From the NCBI GenBank assembly GCA_944323655.1, contig CALUTL010000002.1, positions 87,490 to 151,489 on the forward strand: a DNA stretch of 64,000 nt, given 5' to 3'. This document shows, in pieces, positions 36,712 through 45,308 of the stretch. How positions within the stretch are numbered: the first letter of the stretch is position 1; each line of letters starts with the position of its first letter. The notes under the pieces were generated by a model. The model was not told where the DNA came from. It searched no databases and was given only the letters and a program-made list of their open reading frames with translations. Origin of the DNA: Candidatus Gastranaerophilales bacterium (GTDB lineage: Bacteria > Cyanobacteriota > Vampirovibrionia > Gastranaerophilales > Gastranaerophilaceae). The translations under genes and the position numbers were made by a program.

Positions 36712-36897
36712 ATGCATATAAGTATTTCTGATAACTGCACCGGATGCGGGGTGTGTTCCACAATAAATCCTGAAGTATTTGAAATTCGTAAAGCATTTGC
36801 AGTTCCAGACCACACAAAGGTAAGCGGAAACGAAGAAAGCTGTATGGATGCGGTTTTTAACTGCCCAGTCGGTGCAATTCATATTGATGAGTTTTAG
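36712..36897 (+). CDS. Small [4Fe-4S] ferredoxin
   Basis: A 61-residue electron carrier with one cluster. DNCTGCGVCSTINPEVF supplies Cys9, Cys12 and Cys15, and NCPVGAIHI supplies Cys50. An extra Cys44 lies near the second motif. It lies 64 nt after thrB and ends before a strong terminator. Such ferredoxins serve many reductases, so its partner is not clear. Confidence 0.9.
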   Translation: MHISISDNCTGCGVCSTINPEVFEIRKAFAVPDHTKVSGNEESCMDAVFNCPVGAIHIDEF

Positions 36898-36927
36898 CGG
36901 GTCATCAAATGAAGTTTAAAGATTAAA

Positions 36928-36957
36928 AAAGCCCCCTTGCCCTTAGGCAAGGGGGCT
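36928..36957. terminator. Strong hairpin between convergent genes
   Basis: A 12-bp perfect stem AGCCCCCTTGCC / GGCAAGGGGGCT with a CTTA loop. The T run is good on the minus strand and weak on the plus strand, so it ends the minus-strand gene and probably also the ferredoxin transcript. Confidence 0.85.
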
Positions 36958-36965
36958 AAAATTTA

Positions 36966-37490
36966 TTAACCTTGTCCCGAATACTGCGGGGTGAAGTCTT
37001 GTTGTGAAGATTTCGTCATGCTTTCTGCAGCTTTTTCTTGCTGTTCGATAAGCTGTATTCTCGATTCGATATTGGTTTTTCTGATTGTTAAGCTTTCTTC
37101 CAAACTCTTGAGCGGTTCCATTTTAGCTTCTTTATAGTTTTCAAAGTAATCAGCCCATACAGATTGAGCTTGTGCGTATCTGTATTGTGCCTGCTGCTGA
37201 GTATAACTAAACGCTTGCATTCCAGCTGAATCCATCCCTGTTAAAGTTGCAGGATTGTTCGGATCAACACCCGGATACTTATCTTGTAGAGTACTCCAAA
37301 TACTATACTGTGTTTGCTGGCGCAAAGCAAGGTCTGCGCTTCTCTGCTGAGAAGTCAACATTTTTTCCATCTGGCCCATCTGTTTGGTAACCCGATTTAA
37401 TTGCGACATAATGGAGGTCAACTGATGTTGCAGTTGAATTCGCATTCGCGCTGTTTGCATTTTTAGGTATGTACCAGTTAGGAAACCCAT
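36966..37490 (-). CDS. Signal-less Gln-rich coiled-coil protein
   Basis: Family not recognised. The 174-residue protein begins MGFLTGTYLKMQTARMRIQL, then a coiled coil rich in Gln, Met, Arg and Lys to about residue 65. A short PG/NP-rich middle follows, then a second helical pair (about 95-160) and a polar tail. No signal peptide. The MG start and the paired helices recall the 658-aa protein at 19852-21828. The 17-bp motif 28 bp upstream is identical to the one before the gene at 8890-9825. An exported or surface role is inference only. Confidence 0.65.
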   Translation of the reverse strand: MGFLTGTYLKMQTARMRIQLQHQLTSIMSQLNRVTKQMGQMEKMLTSQQRSADLALRQQTQYSIWSTLQDKYPGVDPNNPATLTGMDSAGMQAFSYTQQQAQYRYAQAQSVWADYFENYKEAKMEPLKSLEESLTIRKTNIESRIQLIEQQEKAAESMTKSSQQDFTPQYSGQG

Positions 37491-37518
37491 GTTTAACCTC
37501 GATTTTAGTCCTCGTTAA

Positions 37519-37535
37519 ATATATAAAGTATATAT
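37519..37535. promoter_or_regulatory. Shared 17-bp upstream motif, copy 2
   Basis: ATATATAAAGTATATAT, 28 bp before the ATG at 37490; identical in sequence and almost identical in position to the copy at 9853-9869. Confidence 0.5.
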
Positions 37536-37676
37536 TTATAGTAAAATTGACTTTATTACTAAATTAATTTACAAAACTTAATAAATTTGTTACATTTGCT
37601 ATTAAATTTGTTTACAATTGAAAAAAAATTATTTTATTGATAAACTTTTAAAGTAAAAATTTTTGAGAGGGATAAT

Positions 37677-38729
37677 ATGATACCAAGATTTTTTTCAGTA
37701 AAAAATATAGCTTTTATCGCAGGAATTGTAGTGTTACTTTTAATTTTGCCCAAAATTTCGGGTATTGTACTACTGTTTTTTGCGGCTTACGTTCTTGCCT
37801 GCGCTATGGATCCTTTTGTTGTGAAATTGCAGTGTAAGCTTAAAAATAACCGGATTCTTGCTTCAGTTATAACTGTTTTTGGCGGTATTCTTGCTTTGTT
37901 TGCTCTGTTTGCACCGATTATTGCAATCGCTTATAAAGAAATAAAAACATTTATTAAAGTTTTTCCGGACAAAATTATGGATGCGGCGAATTATGTGACA
38001 ACCTTAAAGATTTACGGACACAAAATTGCCGACCTTGTGAATTTTACATCAATTTTTGACACAAATCCTGACTTTGCCCAGAACCTGTTCAGCCAGTCAT
38101 GGAATATTACAATAGGCGTTTTTCAGTTTTTTGTAGTGACAGTTGCTATAGGAATGATTATCTTCTACCTGCTTGTGGATAAAGAATATCTGGTGGAAAA
38201 ATTTCTGGAACTTTTCCCGCAAAATCTTAAAGAACGTGCGGATTTTATATTTAATACAATTAGCAGCAAGGTCGGCGGATACGTAAGAGCGCAAATTCTT
38301 TCAATGCTGGCGATAGGTATTTTGCAGATGCTTGTACTTATGATGCTCGGTGTGGATTATGCACTTTTATTAGGCTTGATAACAGGTATTATGGATATTG
38401 TGCCGGTTTTGGGGCCTACAATCGCTCTTGTAGTAATCCTTCTGGTGGCTTATCCTGTAGGAATTGTAAAGTTTATCTTAATTCTTGTGACCTTCTTCCT
38501 GATTCAACAGGCGTCTAATATTATTGTCAGACCTTTACTGTTCGGCAAATTTATGAAACTTCACCCGCTTACAATATTCTTTGCATTATTTGTATGCGAA
38601 CAATTTATGGGATTTTGGGGTGTAATCCTTTCTCCTGCAATTGCCTCAACAATCTGTGTTTTGATAGATGAGCTTTATATTAAACCGATTAACGAAAAAA
38701 CAGAAACTGCTTCGGAGGGAAATGACTGA
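37677..38729 (+). CDS. AI-2E family transporter (PerM-like)
   Basis: A 350-residue inner-membrane protein of the AI-2E/PerM family, with about eight hydrophobic helices. Family segments are ISGIVLLFFAAYVLACAMDP near the N-terminus, FFVVTVAIGMIIFYLLVDKE in the middle, LLGLITGIMDIVPVLGPTIA, and VRPLLFGKFMKLHPLTIFFA near the end. Members have been linked to autoinducer-2 export, Na+/H+ exchange and organic anion efflux, so the substrate here is unknown. TGAGAGGG precedes the ATG. It overlaps the radical SAM gene by 8 nt. Confidence 0.9.
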   Translation: MIPRFFSVKNIAFIAGIVVLLLILPKISGIVLLFFAAYVLACAMDPFVVKLQCKLKNNRILASVITVFGGILALFALFAPIIAIAYKEIKTFIKVFPDKIMDAANYVTTLKIYGHKIADLVNFTSIFDTNPDFAQNLFSQSWNITIGVFQFFVVTVAIGMIIFYLLVDKEYLVEKFLELFPQNLKERADFIFNTISSKVGGYVRAQILSMLAIGILQMLVLMMLGVDYALLLGLITGIMDIVPVLGPTIALVVILLVAYPVGIVKFILILVTFFLIQQASNIIVRPLLFGKFMKLHPLTIFFALFVCEQFMGFWGVILSPAIASTICVLIDELYIKPINEKTETASEGND

Positions 38730-40281
38730 GTCTGATATTTACCTTTACGATAGGATAATCTCTAAAAACGCAAATTATACAATGTGGCTTGCATTTCCCG
38801 GCATAAAGTCATTTGCATTGTCTTCACTGGGCTTTTTGTGGATGTTTAAAGAAATTGACGAGATGCCTGATGTTAATATCGAAATGATATGCTCTGATAC
38901 GGCAAAAACCTTATACAGAGAAGAAAATGTCGGTTTAATCGGATTTTCATTTACATTTGATACAGATTTTTTGACAATATTTTCAATGCTTGATAAGTAT
39001 TCAATTCCTTTAAAGGCAAAAGACAGAGGAGAAGATTTCCCCTTAATCTTTGCCGGAGGTCCCGTTGTCAGTGCAAATCCCGTTCCTTATAAAGACTTTT
39101 TTGATTTTATTATTGTTGGCGACGGAGAAGATGTAAATTCCAAAGTTGTTGAAATTTGCAAGAATAATGAATTAAAACAAAAAAAATATATCTTAGAATG
39201 TCTTTCGGGATTAGAAGGAGTTTATGTTCCAAGTCTGGCTCAAGAGAAAGTTAAAAAGCTCACTAAACGCCTCGATAATTGCGTTTACACACCTATTATA
39301 AGCGAAGAAGCTTTTTTTAAGAATACATTTATAGCAGAGCTTGCCAGAGGCTGCGCAAATCGCTGCGGATTTTGTCTTGCCTCTTATATGAATCTTCCTT
39401 TAAGATGCGCACCTTATGATGATGTACTTGAAGCAGTAGAACTTGGGCTTAAATACACTGATAAAATAGCCCTTTTAGGCGCTCAAATAAGCGCTCATCC
39501 TAAATTTGAGGAACTATTCCAGATAATTGATGATAAAATTAAATCCGGTCAAAAAATCGAAATGAGCGTTTCTTCTCTAAGGGTAGATGCAATAAAGCCT
39601 GAAATAGTAAAAACCCTTGCGGATGCCGGCCAAAAGAATATTACACTTGCGATAGAAGCCGGCAGTGAAAGATTAAGAAGGGTTATAAACAAAAATCTTA
39701 AGGAAGAACAAATTATAAACGCAGTTGATATCGCTTCCTCCTGCGGGTTAAAAGGCATAAAATTTTACGGAATGCTGGGACTTCCGACAGAGACAGAGGA
39801 AGATATAAATGCACTAATATCGCTTGCAGACAAGATTAAAAAAGCACACAAGGGATTTGATATATCCTTTGGTTTTTCAAGCTTTGTACCGAAACCAAAT
39901 ACTCCATTCCAGTGGTTTGGCAGAGAAAGTACAAAATCTTTGGAAGCAAAATCCCAATATTTAAAGAAAGAAATGCACAAAATCGGAGTCAGTACAAACA
40001 TTTCAAGTATAAAATGGGATTACTGGCAAGCCGTACTTTCAAGAGGAGATGAGAATTTTACCGATTTTCTTATGGATGTATACAAATCAGGCGGCAAGCT
40101 CGGCGACTTTAAAAAAGCAGCCCGCATAAATAAACTGAACACAGACTACTTCGCAACAGAAAATTGGGACTTAAATTCAGTTCTCCCGTGGGATTTCATT
40201 GAAGTTAAGCCCGGAAAAGAATTTCTGCAAGCCGAAAATAAACGACTTTTAGAGTTAAGCAAAATCTACAGCGGTGTGTAA
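38722..40281 (+). CDS. Radical SAM protein with B12-binding-like N-terminus
   Basis: A 519-residue radical SAM enzyme. I start it at 38722 (MTESDIY), where GGAGG is well placed and the gene overlaps the AI-2E stop by 8 nt. The N-terminal 200 residues resemble the B12-binding-type domain (LIGFSFTFDTDFLTI, LIFAGGPVVSANP) and the core carries the cluster motif in ELARGCANRCGFC, then LGAQISAHPKFEE and MLGLPTETEEDI. The pattern is that of the TIGR03960-type proteins without their usual DUF2344 tail. The substrate is unknown. Confidence 0.85.
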   Translation: MTESDIYLYDRIISKNANYTMWLAFPGIKSFALSSLGFLWMFKEIDEMPDVNIEMICSDTAKTLYREENVGLIGFSFTFDTDFLTIFSMLDKYSIPLKAKDRGEDFPLIFAGGPVVSANPVPYKDFFDFIIVGDGEDVNSKVVEICKNNELKQKKYILECLSGLEGVYVPSLAQEKVKKLTKRLDNCVYTPIISEEAFFKNTFIAELARGCANRCGFCLASYMNLPLRCAPYDDVLEAVELGLKYTDKIALLGAQISAHPKFEELFQIIDDKIKSGQKIEMSVSSLRVDAIKPEIVKTLADAGQKNITLAIEAGSERLRRVINKNLKEEQIINAVDIASSCGLKGIKFYGMLGLPTETEEDINALISLADKIKKAHKGFDISFGFSSFVPKPNTPFQWFGRESTKSLEAKSQYLKKEMHKIGVSTNISSIKWDYWQAVLSRGDENFTDFLMDVYKSGGKLGDFKKAARINKLNTDYFATENWDLNSVLPWDFIEVKPGKEFLQAENKRLLELSKIYSGV

Positions 40282-40889
40282 TCCGAATAAATCAAGCTTT
40301 TCCAGCTTTCAAAATAACTGATTTGAGTTGCGCTTCCGGTTTTTATATAAATTCTCGGCAGCGATGCAGCAGGAATGTTTAATGCATCGCATATTGCGGC
40401 TTTAATTACGTCAGGATGAGTTACTATAATAACTCTATTCTGAATATTATCCTCCACAATACGGTCAATAATACCGCTTATTCTTTTTACAAAATCACCG
40501 ACAGACTCGGCATCCCCAGGAGTTGCAATTGAAGGGTTTGTCACTAAAACCTTAAATTCCTCAGGATACTTTTGCTCTATCTGCTCATAAGTTAAACCGT
40601 TAAAAGAACCGCACCTGCGCGGTGTTAAATCTTCAATAATTTCGTAGTTCTTTTTGTATAATTTTGCAATAACTTCGGCAGTCTGAAGGGTTCTTGTTGC
40701 AGCGGAAGAATAAATTTTATCATTCTTGATTGCCCTGCGTCGTAAATAATCCGTAATTTTTTCAACTTCTTCTTGTCCTGCGTCATTTAAGGGCGGATAG
40801 TTCAAAACGTCCGAAAATCTGCCTTCTTCAGAATATATAGTCGCACCGTGTGATATATAAGTTATTTTACATTTTCTGCTGAAATACAT
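40266..40889 (-). CDS. Histidine phosphatase family protein with SHG in place of RHG
   Basis: A 207-residue member of the phosphoglycerate mutase-like family. The expected phosphohistidine His14 is present, but the motif reads YISHGAT, so the Arg before the His that helps hold phosphate is Ser. The other landmarks are normal: SSAATRTLQTAEVIA (second Arg), FNGLTYEQIEQKYPEEF (acid residue region) and IIVTHPDVIKAA (second His). It may act on small phosphate esters or be a weakened enzyme. The 3' end overlaps the radical SAM gene by 16 nt (convergent). Confidence 0.85.
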   Translation of the reverse strand: MYFSRKCKITYISHGATIYSEEGRFSDVLNYPPLNDAGQEEVEKITDYLRRRAIKNDKIYSSAATRTLQTAEVIAKLYKKNYEIIEDLTPRRCGSFNGLTYEQIEQKYPEEFKVLVTNPSIATPGDAESVGDFVKRISGIIDRIVEDNIQNRVIIVTHPDVIKAAICDALNIPAASLPRIYIKTGSATQISYFESWKSLIYSDYTPL

Positions 40890-40978
40890 AATAATTGTCC
40901 TCTTAATCTTAATTTCTTAACAATTATATCATATAATCTTATTTTTTGTAGTATTATGAAGAAAACAAGGAGGAAAGC

Positions 40979-41476
40979 ATGAGAGGAAAAGCCTTTAAAT
41001 TCGGTGATAACATTTCAACAGACCACATTGCACCCGGGAGATTGTTTCATTTAAGATCAAATTTGGAAGAATTTGCAAAACACGTACTTGAAGATGCGGA
41101 TGAGACATTTGCATCAAGGATGAGTAAAGGTGATTTTGTAGTTGCAGGAAACAATTTTGGGCTAGGATCTTCCCGTGAACATGCACCTCAAATTATAAAA
41201 ATTGCAGGCGTCGGAGCTGTTATTGCTAAATCCTTCGCAAGAATTTTTTACAGAAATGCTATAAATATAGGACTTTTGGCAATCGAGTGCGACACCGACG
41301 CAATTGATGCAGGCGATGAACTGGACGTTGATATTGAAAAAGGAATTATTACAAACCTTACAAACGGTGCAGTAATTCAAATTGAACCGATTCCTCCTGT
41401 TATGCGCAAAATGCTCTCAGACGGCGGGCTTGTCGAACATATTAAAAAACACGGCGACTTTAAGCTTAATGATTAA
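40979..41476 (+). CDS. leuD: 3-Isopropylmalate dehydratase small subunit
   Basis: LeuD is the swivelling small subunit that works with LeuC in leucine synthesis. The 165-residue size is the archaeal/LeuD2 type. Seen: KAFKFGDNISTDHIAPGRL, AGNNFGLGSSREHAPQIIK, VIAKSFARIFYRNAINIGLL and the end MLSDGGLVEHIKKHGDF. AAGGAGG precedes the ATG. No leuC, leuA or leuB lies nearby. The small subunit of a homoaconitase-like enzyme is the main alternative. Confidence 0.88.
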   Translation: MRGKAFKFGDNISTDHIAPGRLFHLRSNLEEFAKHVLEDADETFASRMSKGDFVVAGNNFGLGSSREHAPQIIKIAGVGAVIAKSFARIFYRNAINIGLLAIECDTDAIDAGDELDVDIEKGIITNLTNGAVIQIEPIPPVMRKMLSDGGLVEHIKKHGDFKLND

Positions 41477-42133
41477 TTACCAAAGTTTGTAATCATCAAG
41501 TAGTTTTTTGGCCTTATCCACATCTCTTTTGTCCAAAATTACGTATTCGTTAGTTTTGTTGTTTATTATACAAAAGGTTTTTGCGCATTCTTTATAGAAT
41601 GCTTTAACAGCATCAATTCTTGCTTTCTGTTCGGTCATTTGCTTTTTATGCTTTCTTGAATCGTCATCTTTTGGAACATAATTTGCAGCTTCTACATTTT
41701 TCAAAACATTTTTTTCATAGAAATTTGCGCCATAATCCGTCACAAATTTATTCTTGTAATTTCCGTCAGTTCTAACTTCCTTAAGGTAAGCGTCAATTGA
41801 TTTATGAAAAGCTTCACTGTCTGACGGAAGCGTTGAACCGGGTTTGAACTGATAAAACACGGATTTTTTATGTGGATTCAAAAAAAGATAATCATAAAAA
41901 CTGTTTTCCTTTGAACCTGCCAAAACATCCTCCGGAATAGGCTTTGGCAAATATTCAGGAATATATTCATAAATATTCGGATCTCCGACAACGACTTTTT
42001 TAATGTGAATAGTCGGCGGAAGCTCTTTTTCTTTTTCAGCCTTATAATCATCAGACATTATGAATAATGCATATAACCAAAACCCAAGTAACAGTAGTAT
42101 TATTGATAAATAAACTTTAATTTTAAATTTCAT
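41477..42133 (-). CDS. Hypothetical membrane-anchored protein
   Basis: A 218-residue protein with one N-terminal helix (VYLSIILLLLGFWLYALFI) followed by a hydrophilic domain that should lie outside the membrane. The domain is Lys/Asp/Tyr-rich with no family motif I recognise; near the end it has KTFCIINNKTNEYVILDKRD. GGAG lies before the ATG. Its stop abuts the convergent leuD stop. Confidence 0.6.
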   Translation of the reverse strand: MKFKIKVYLSIILLLLGFWLYALFIMSDDYKAEKEKELPPTIHIKKVVVGDPNIYEYIPEYLPKPIPEDVLAGSKENSFYDYLFLNPHKKSVFYQFKPGSTLPSDSEAFHKSIDAYLKEVRTDGNYKNKFVTDYGANFYEKNVLKNVEAANYVPKDDDSRKHKKQMTEQKARIDAVKAFYKECAKTFCIINNKTNEYVILDKRDVDKAKKLLDDYKLW

Positions 42134-42215
42134 CTGAAATCTCCATATAAATAATATATATTATAACCTTTTATAAGTGATATTTCAAGATTCTTAATGA
42201 AAAAATTAAGCTGAC

Positions 42216-42244
42216 TTGACATAAGAGCCTGTTTGAATTTAAAT
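42216..42244 (+). promoter_or_regulatory. Promoter of rpsL-rpsG
   Basis: TTGACA, 17 nt, TTAAAT. This is the best -35 match in the window. Confidence 0.65.
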
Positions 42245-42250
42245 AGCAAT

Positions 42251-42413
42251 AGACAATAGCCGGAATTTTCGTGCTGGAATATTCGGCTGTCAGGCAAAAA
42301 TAGGACGTAGGGACAGCACTTTAAAAGTCCGGCAGTCCCGTCATAGCCGGAATGCGTAAGGGTTTCAGGATATGATTTTGCCGAAATAATGTACTTAATA
42401 AAAGGAGAAAACA
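42251..42413 (+). promoter_or_regulatory. Structured rpsL leader, possible autoregulatory RNA
   Basis: The 160-nt leader of the rpsL-rpsG unit holds nested complementary segments. AGCCGGAAT pairs with ATTCGGCT with a bulge. GACGTAGGGAC pairs with GTCCCGTC around an inner GGAC/GTCC option. A second AGCCGGAAT copy occurs near 42344. AAAAGGAG precedes the ATG. S7 represses its own operon in E. coli by binding mRNA, but at a different place (between rpsL and rpsG), so any such role here is inference. Confidence 0.4.
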
Positions 42414-42809
42414 ATGCCTACAATTAACCAGCTTGTACGTCGTGAACGTAAAAAGCTTACAGACAAAACAAAATCTCCGGCTTTGATGGATTGCCCGCAA
42501 AGACGCGGAGTTTGCACTAGGGTTTACACAACTACCCCTAAAAAACCGAACTCAGCTTTGAGAAAAGTTGCCAGAGTTCGTTTGACCAACGGATTTGAAG
42601 TTACTTCATATATTCCGGGTATCGGCCACAACCTTCAGGAGCACAGTGTTGTTCTTATCAGAGGCGGAAGGGTTAAAGACCTTCCTGGTGTTCGTTACCA
42701 CATTGTAAGAGGCACTCTTGATACTGCTGGTGTTGCTAACAGAACTCAGAGCAGATCTAAATACGGTGCTAAAAAGAATGCGAAAAATGCAAAAGGAGGT
42801 AAGAAGTAA
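42414..42809 (+). CDS. rpsL: Small-subunit ribosomal protein uS12
   Basis: S12 lines the decoding centre. The 131-residue sequence is highly conserved: [80 protein letters not shown]. Lys of [10 protein letters not shown], the site of streptomycin resistance changes, is present. The stop overlaps the rpsG start by one base. Confidence 0.98.
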   Translation: MPTINQLVRRERKKLTDKTKSPALMDCPQRRGVCTRVYTTTPKKPNSALRKVARVRLTNGFEVTSYIPGIGHNLQEHSVVLIRGGRVKDLPGVRYHIVRGTLDTAGVANRTQSRSKYGAKKNAKNAKGGKK

Positions 42810-43279
42810 TGTCTAGACGTTCTAAACCTGCAAAACGTGTTCCGTTAGCAGATCCGGTATATAACAGCGTTGACGTTTCTAAATTTATCAATAGAATTAT
42901 GAGACGCGGTAAAAAATCTTTAGCTGAAAAGATTTTCTATTCAGTTATGGAAAGAATTAAAGAAAGAACTAATCAGGATCCTATGGAAGTTTTCCAAAAA
43001 GGTCTTACAAATGCTACTCCGCTTCTTGAAGTTAAAGCAAGACGTATCGGTGGTTCTACTTACCAGGTTCCGATTGAAGTTAAAGCAGACAGAGGTTTTG
43101 CACTTTCTTCAAGCTGGATTATCGATTTTGCTAAAAAACGCGGCGGTAAATCTATTATTGAAAAATTGACAAACGAAATCATTGACGCTTCAAACGGTAC
43201 AGGTTCAGCTTGCAAAAAGCGTGAAGATACCCACAAAATGGCTGAAGCTAACAAAGCGTTTGCTCATTACAGATATTAA
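42809..43279 (+). CDS. rpsG: Small-subunit ribosomal protein uS7
   Basis: S7 starts assembly of the small-subunit head. The 156 residues show SRRSKPAKRVPLADPVYNS, FINRIMRRGKKSLAEKI, ATPLLEVKARRIGGSTYQVP and the end HKMAEANKAFAHYRY. AAAGGAGG in the rpsL 3' end serves as its ribosome site. The gene is followed by a terminator, not by fusA and tuf, so the str operon is divided. Confidence 0.98.
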   Translation: MSRRSKPAKRVPLADPVYNSVDVSKFINRIMRRGKKSLAEKIFYSVMERIKERTNQDPMEVFQKGLTNATPLLEVKARRIGGSTYQVPIEVKADRGFALSSSWIIDFAKKRGGKSIIEKLTNEIIDASNGTGSACKKREDTHKMAEANKAFAHYRY

Positions 43280-43298
43280 TATTTTTGATATCATATTT

Positions 43299-43328
43299 AA
43301 AAATCCCGTCTTTATGGCGGGATTTTTT
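43299..43328 (+). terminator. Intrinsic terminator of rpsL-rpsG
   Basis: AAATCCCG / CGGGATTT stem and a run of six T, about 20 nt after the rpsG stop. Confidence 0.9.
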
Positions 43329-43349
43329 GTATTTAAACTTTTCTCAAAT

Positions 43350-44954
43350 TTATAAATCATATATTATTTTTAAGTCATCTTCAGGATTTAAGGCCTGATA
43401 TATTCCGTAGAAATTTTTCATCGCGCTTTGAATACTTGGGTTTATAACAAAGGGCGGACATTTTGTTAAAAATATATTCTTAGCACCTGCGTTATGAAGA
43501 TTTATAATGTAAGAAATTGAACTCGGGTCACATTTTGTGAGAAAAAATGAAAGCCGATTTGAAGTTATATCAATTTTAGTGAATATTTTATCAATCACAT
43601 CAGCAATCAGAGGAAGATTATTCCCTAGATTTATATGCAGCTCATTATCTTTGCCGCTGTTGTGAGAAAAAGTGATGACAAAAGTTTTCGGTTTTAAAAG
43701 TTTAAAAAGTTTTTTAAAATATTCGTCTTGAACACCCGAAAAATCAGACCTGCCGACAATTAGAAGATTTTCGATTTCTAAAGTTTTGAATTTTTCTGAA
43801 ATCTCATCTAATTGATTTTCAAGTTCAAAATCGTCGTAACCGACAGTGATTGAGGGCATTTCTTTCCCTTTTGTAAACCCTTTTGCCTCAAGCGATGCTT
43901 TAATAAGAGGGGTATAGTCATTATTTTTTATTTTCAAAACCCCTGTTGGCGGAATATCTTCACCTGAAAACAGTTTTCCGCGATAGAGGTAATCAACATT
44001 CGGAAAAGTGTTTTTAGTAAGAAGAATTGCGCCGGGAAATGTCGCAAAATCTACTATACAATTGGTATAACAACTGCCGTATTGACCTTTTAAGTTTGAA
44101 AATTCTTCAAATCGTTTAAAAGCGTGTGCTGTCAAAAGATCCGAATGGGTATAAACATCAACATCAAAATCCATTGAGCTTTTTAAAACATCATAAAGGT
44201 TTTGAAAATTCGAACCCGAAACAAGAATCGCTTTTGCAGGTTTTGTGGAGCGTGAAACGGATTTTTTCATAACAGGTCCGAATTTTTCCTTCTGGGCTGA
44301 AAAAATCATTTTTACAATTTCCAAATTATTTTCAGACAAAGAAGTTATCTTTTGTTTTAATTTTTGCAGTGCAACACGCTGAAAGTTTAAAATATTTAAC
44401 CCTTCCAGCATGTTTTTCAAAATATCAGAATCTGATTTATCAAACTCTTTAAGCTTTGAAAGGTTTGTGCAAATACTTTTTATAACCAGAATTAAGATTT
44501 CCTTAAGTGTTTTCTGCCTTAAAGAGAGCTTTTTGTAATTTTCAAGAAATACTTTTTCTCCGGCGCGTATTATTTCATTCAAAGTCATCTCAGGACTAAG
44601 CTTTAATGACAATTTTAAATCTTCGCATTTTATATTCTTAAGAGTACAAAAATTCTGATATTCTTTTCTGGCATACAAAAGTTTGGAATAAATCTTGCTT
44701 ATTATATCAAGAAGCTGTTCATGAGAATATTCAGAAGTTGATATAAGTGAAATTACACCGCTCATAACAATTTCTTTATTCTCAAAGTATGCCATATTAA
44801 GTTCTTCTGCTTTTAATTCATAAAAAGCCAACTGGCATGTAAACATAAGAATAACTTCTTGAATTGCGCGGATTTCAGGCGATATTGCACAATTTCCCCT
44901 TGCCACGCAATCATTATAATCAGTTCCTTCGGCATTATATTTATTGAAAAACAT
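43350..44954 (-). CDS. Divergent hybrid-cluster-protein (hydroxylamine reductase) homologue
   Basis: The 534-residue protein matches the hybrid cluster protein family in its core: ILVSGSNFQNLYDVLKSSMD, VYTHSDLLTAHAFKRFEE, GSCYTNCIVDFATFPGAILL, and the late segment LHNAGAKNIFLTKCPPFVIN. HCPs handle NO or hydroxylamine and can act as nitrosylases. The classical N-terminal four-Cys cluster motif is replaced by DCVARGNCAISPEIRAIQ, so the first cluster may be altered or lost. A glutaredoxin gene starts the operon one base away, which suggests thiol redox or nitrosative-stress work. The assignment is by family resemblance only. Confidence 0.7.
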   Translation of the reverse strand: MFFNKYNAEGTDYNDCVARGNCAISPEIRAIQEVILMFTCQLAFYELKAEELNMAYFENKEIVMSGVISLISTSEYSHEQLLDIISKIYSKLLYARKEYQNFCTLKNIKCEDLKLSLKLSPEMTLNEIIRAGEKVFLENYKKLSLRQKTLKEILILVIKSICTNLSKLKEFDKSDSDILKNMLEGLNILNFQRVALQKLKQKITSLSENNLEIVKMIFSAQKEKFGPVMKKSVSRSTKPAKAILVSGSNFQNLYDVLKSSMDFDVDVYTHSDLLTAHAFKRFEEFSNLKGQYGSCYTNCIVDFATFPGAILLTKNTFPNVDYLYRGKLFSGEDIPPTGVLKIKNNDYTPLIKASLEAKGFTKGKEMPSITVGYDDFELENQLDEISEKFKTLEIENLLIVGRSDFSGVQDEYFKKLFKLLKPKTFVITFSHNSGKDNELHINLGNNLPLIADVIDKIFTKIDITSNRLSFFLTKCDPSSISYIINLHNAGAKNIFLTKCPPFVINPSIQSAMKNFYGIYQALNPEDDLKIIYDL

Positions 44955-44955
44955 A

Positions 44956-45192
44956 TTACTCCTTCATGCTATTTCTGAAATAATCTATAATATCATCTGA
45001 TTCATACATTCTGACACCATTTTTTTCGTCATCAAGAAAAGGAACCTGTGATTTGCCGCCGATTTTCATGAGATTATCATAATTCTCCGGTTCTGAGATA
45101 TTAAACTTGTTGTATTCAATATCGTTCTCATTCAGAAAATCCATAACTTTTCTGCAATACGGGCAAGATTCCAGAATATATAAATCAGGCAT
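44956..45192 (-). CDS. Glutaredoxin
   Basis: A 78-residue thiol-disulfide oxidoreductase with the active site CPYC at the N-terminus (YILESCPYCRKVMDFL), a cis-Pro segment SQVPFLDD, and the glutathione-site end MYESDDIIDYF. I use the ATG at 45192, where AAGGAG is well spaced; a GTG two codons earlier overlaps that site. It is followed after one base by the HCP-like gene, so the two are co-translated and probably act together. Confidence 0.9.
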   Translation of the reverse strand: MPDLYILESCPYCRKVMDFLNENDIEYNKFNISEPENYDNLMKIGGKSQVPFLDDEKNGVRMYESDDIIDYFRNSMKE

Positions 45193-45269
45193 TTGCACTC
45201 CTTTTAGTTAACTCATCGTATATTTATTTTATAAAATGAAACAAATTTTATATTCTCTTAGCGGGTTAC

Positions 45270-45299
45270 TTGATTGCATATATATAATTTTGTTATAAA
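45270..45299 (+). promoter_or_regulatory. Promoter of wecB, leaderless type
   Basis: TTGATT, 18 nt, TATAAA, then nine nt to the ATG; no ribosome site. Confidence 0.5.
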
Positions 45300-45308
45300 A
45301 TTTAAAGT

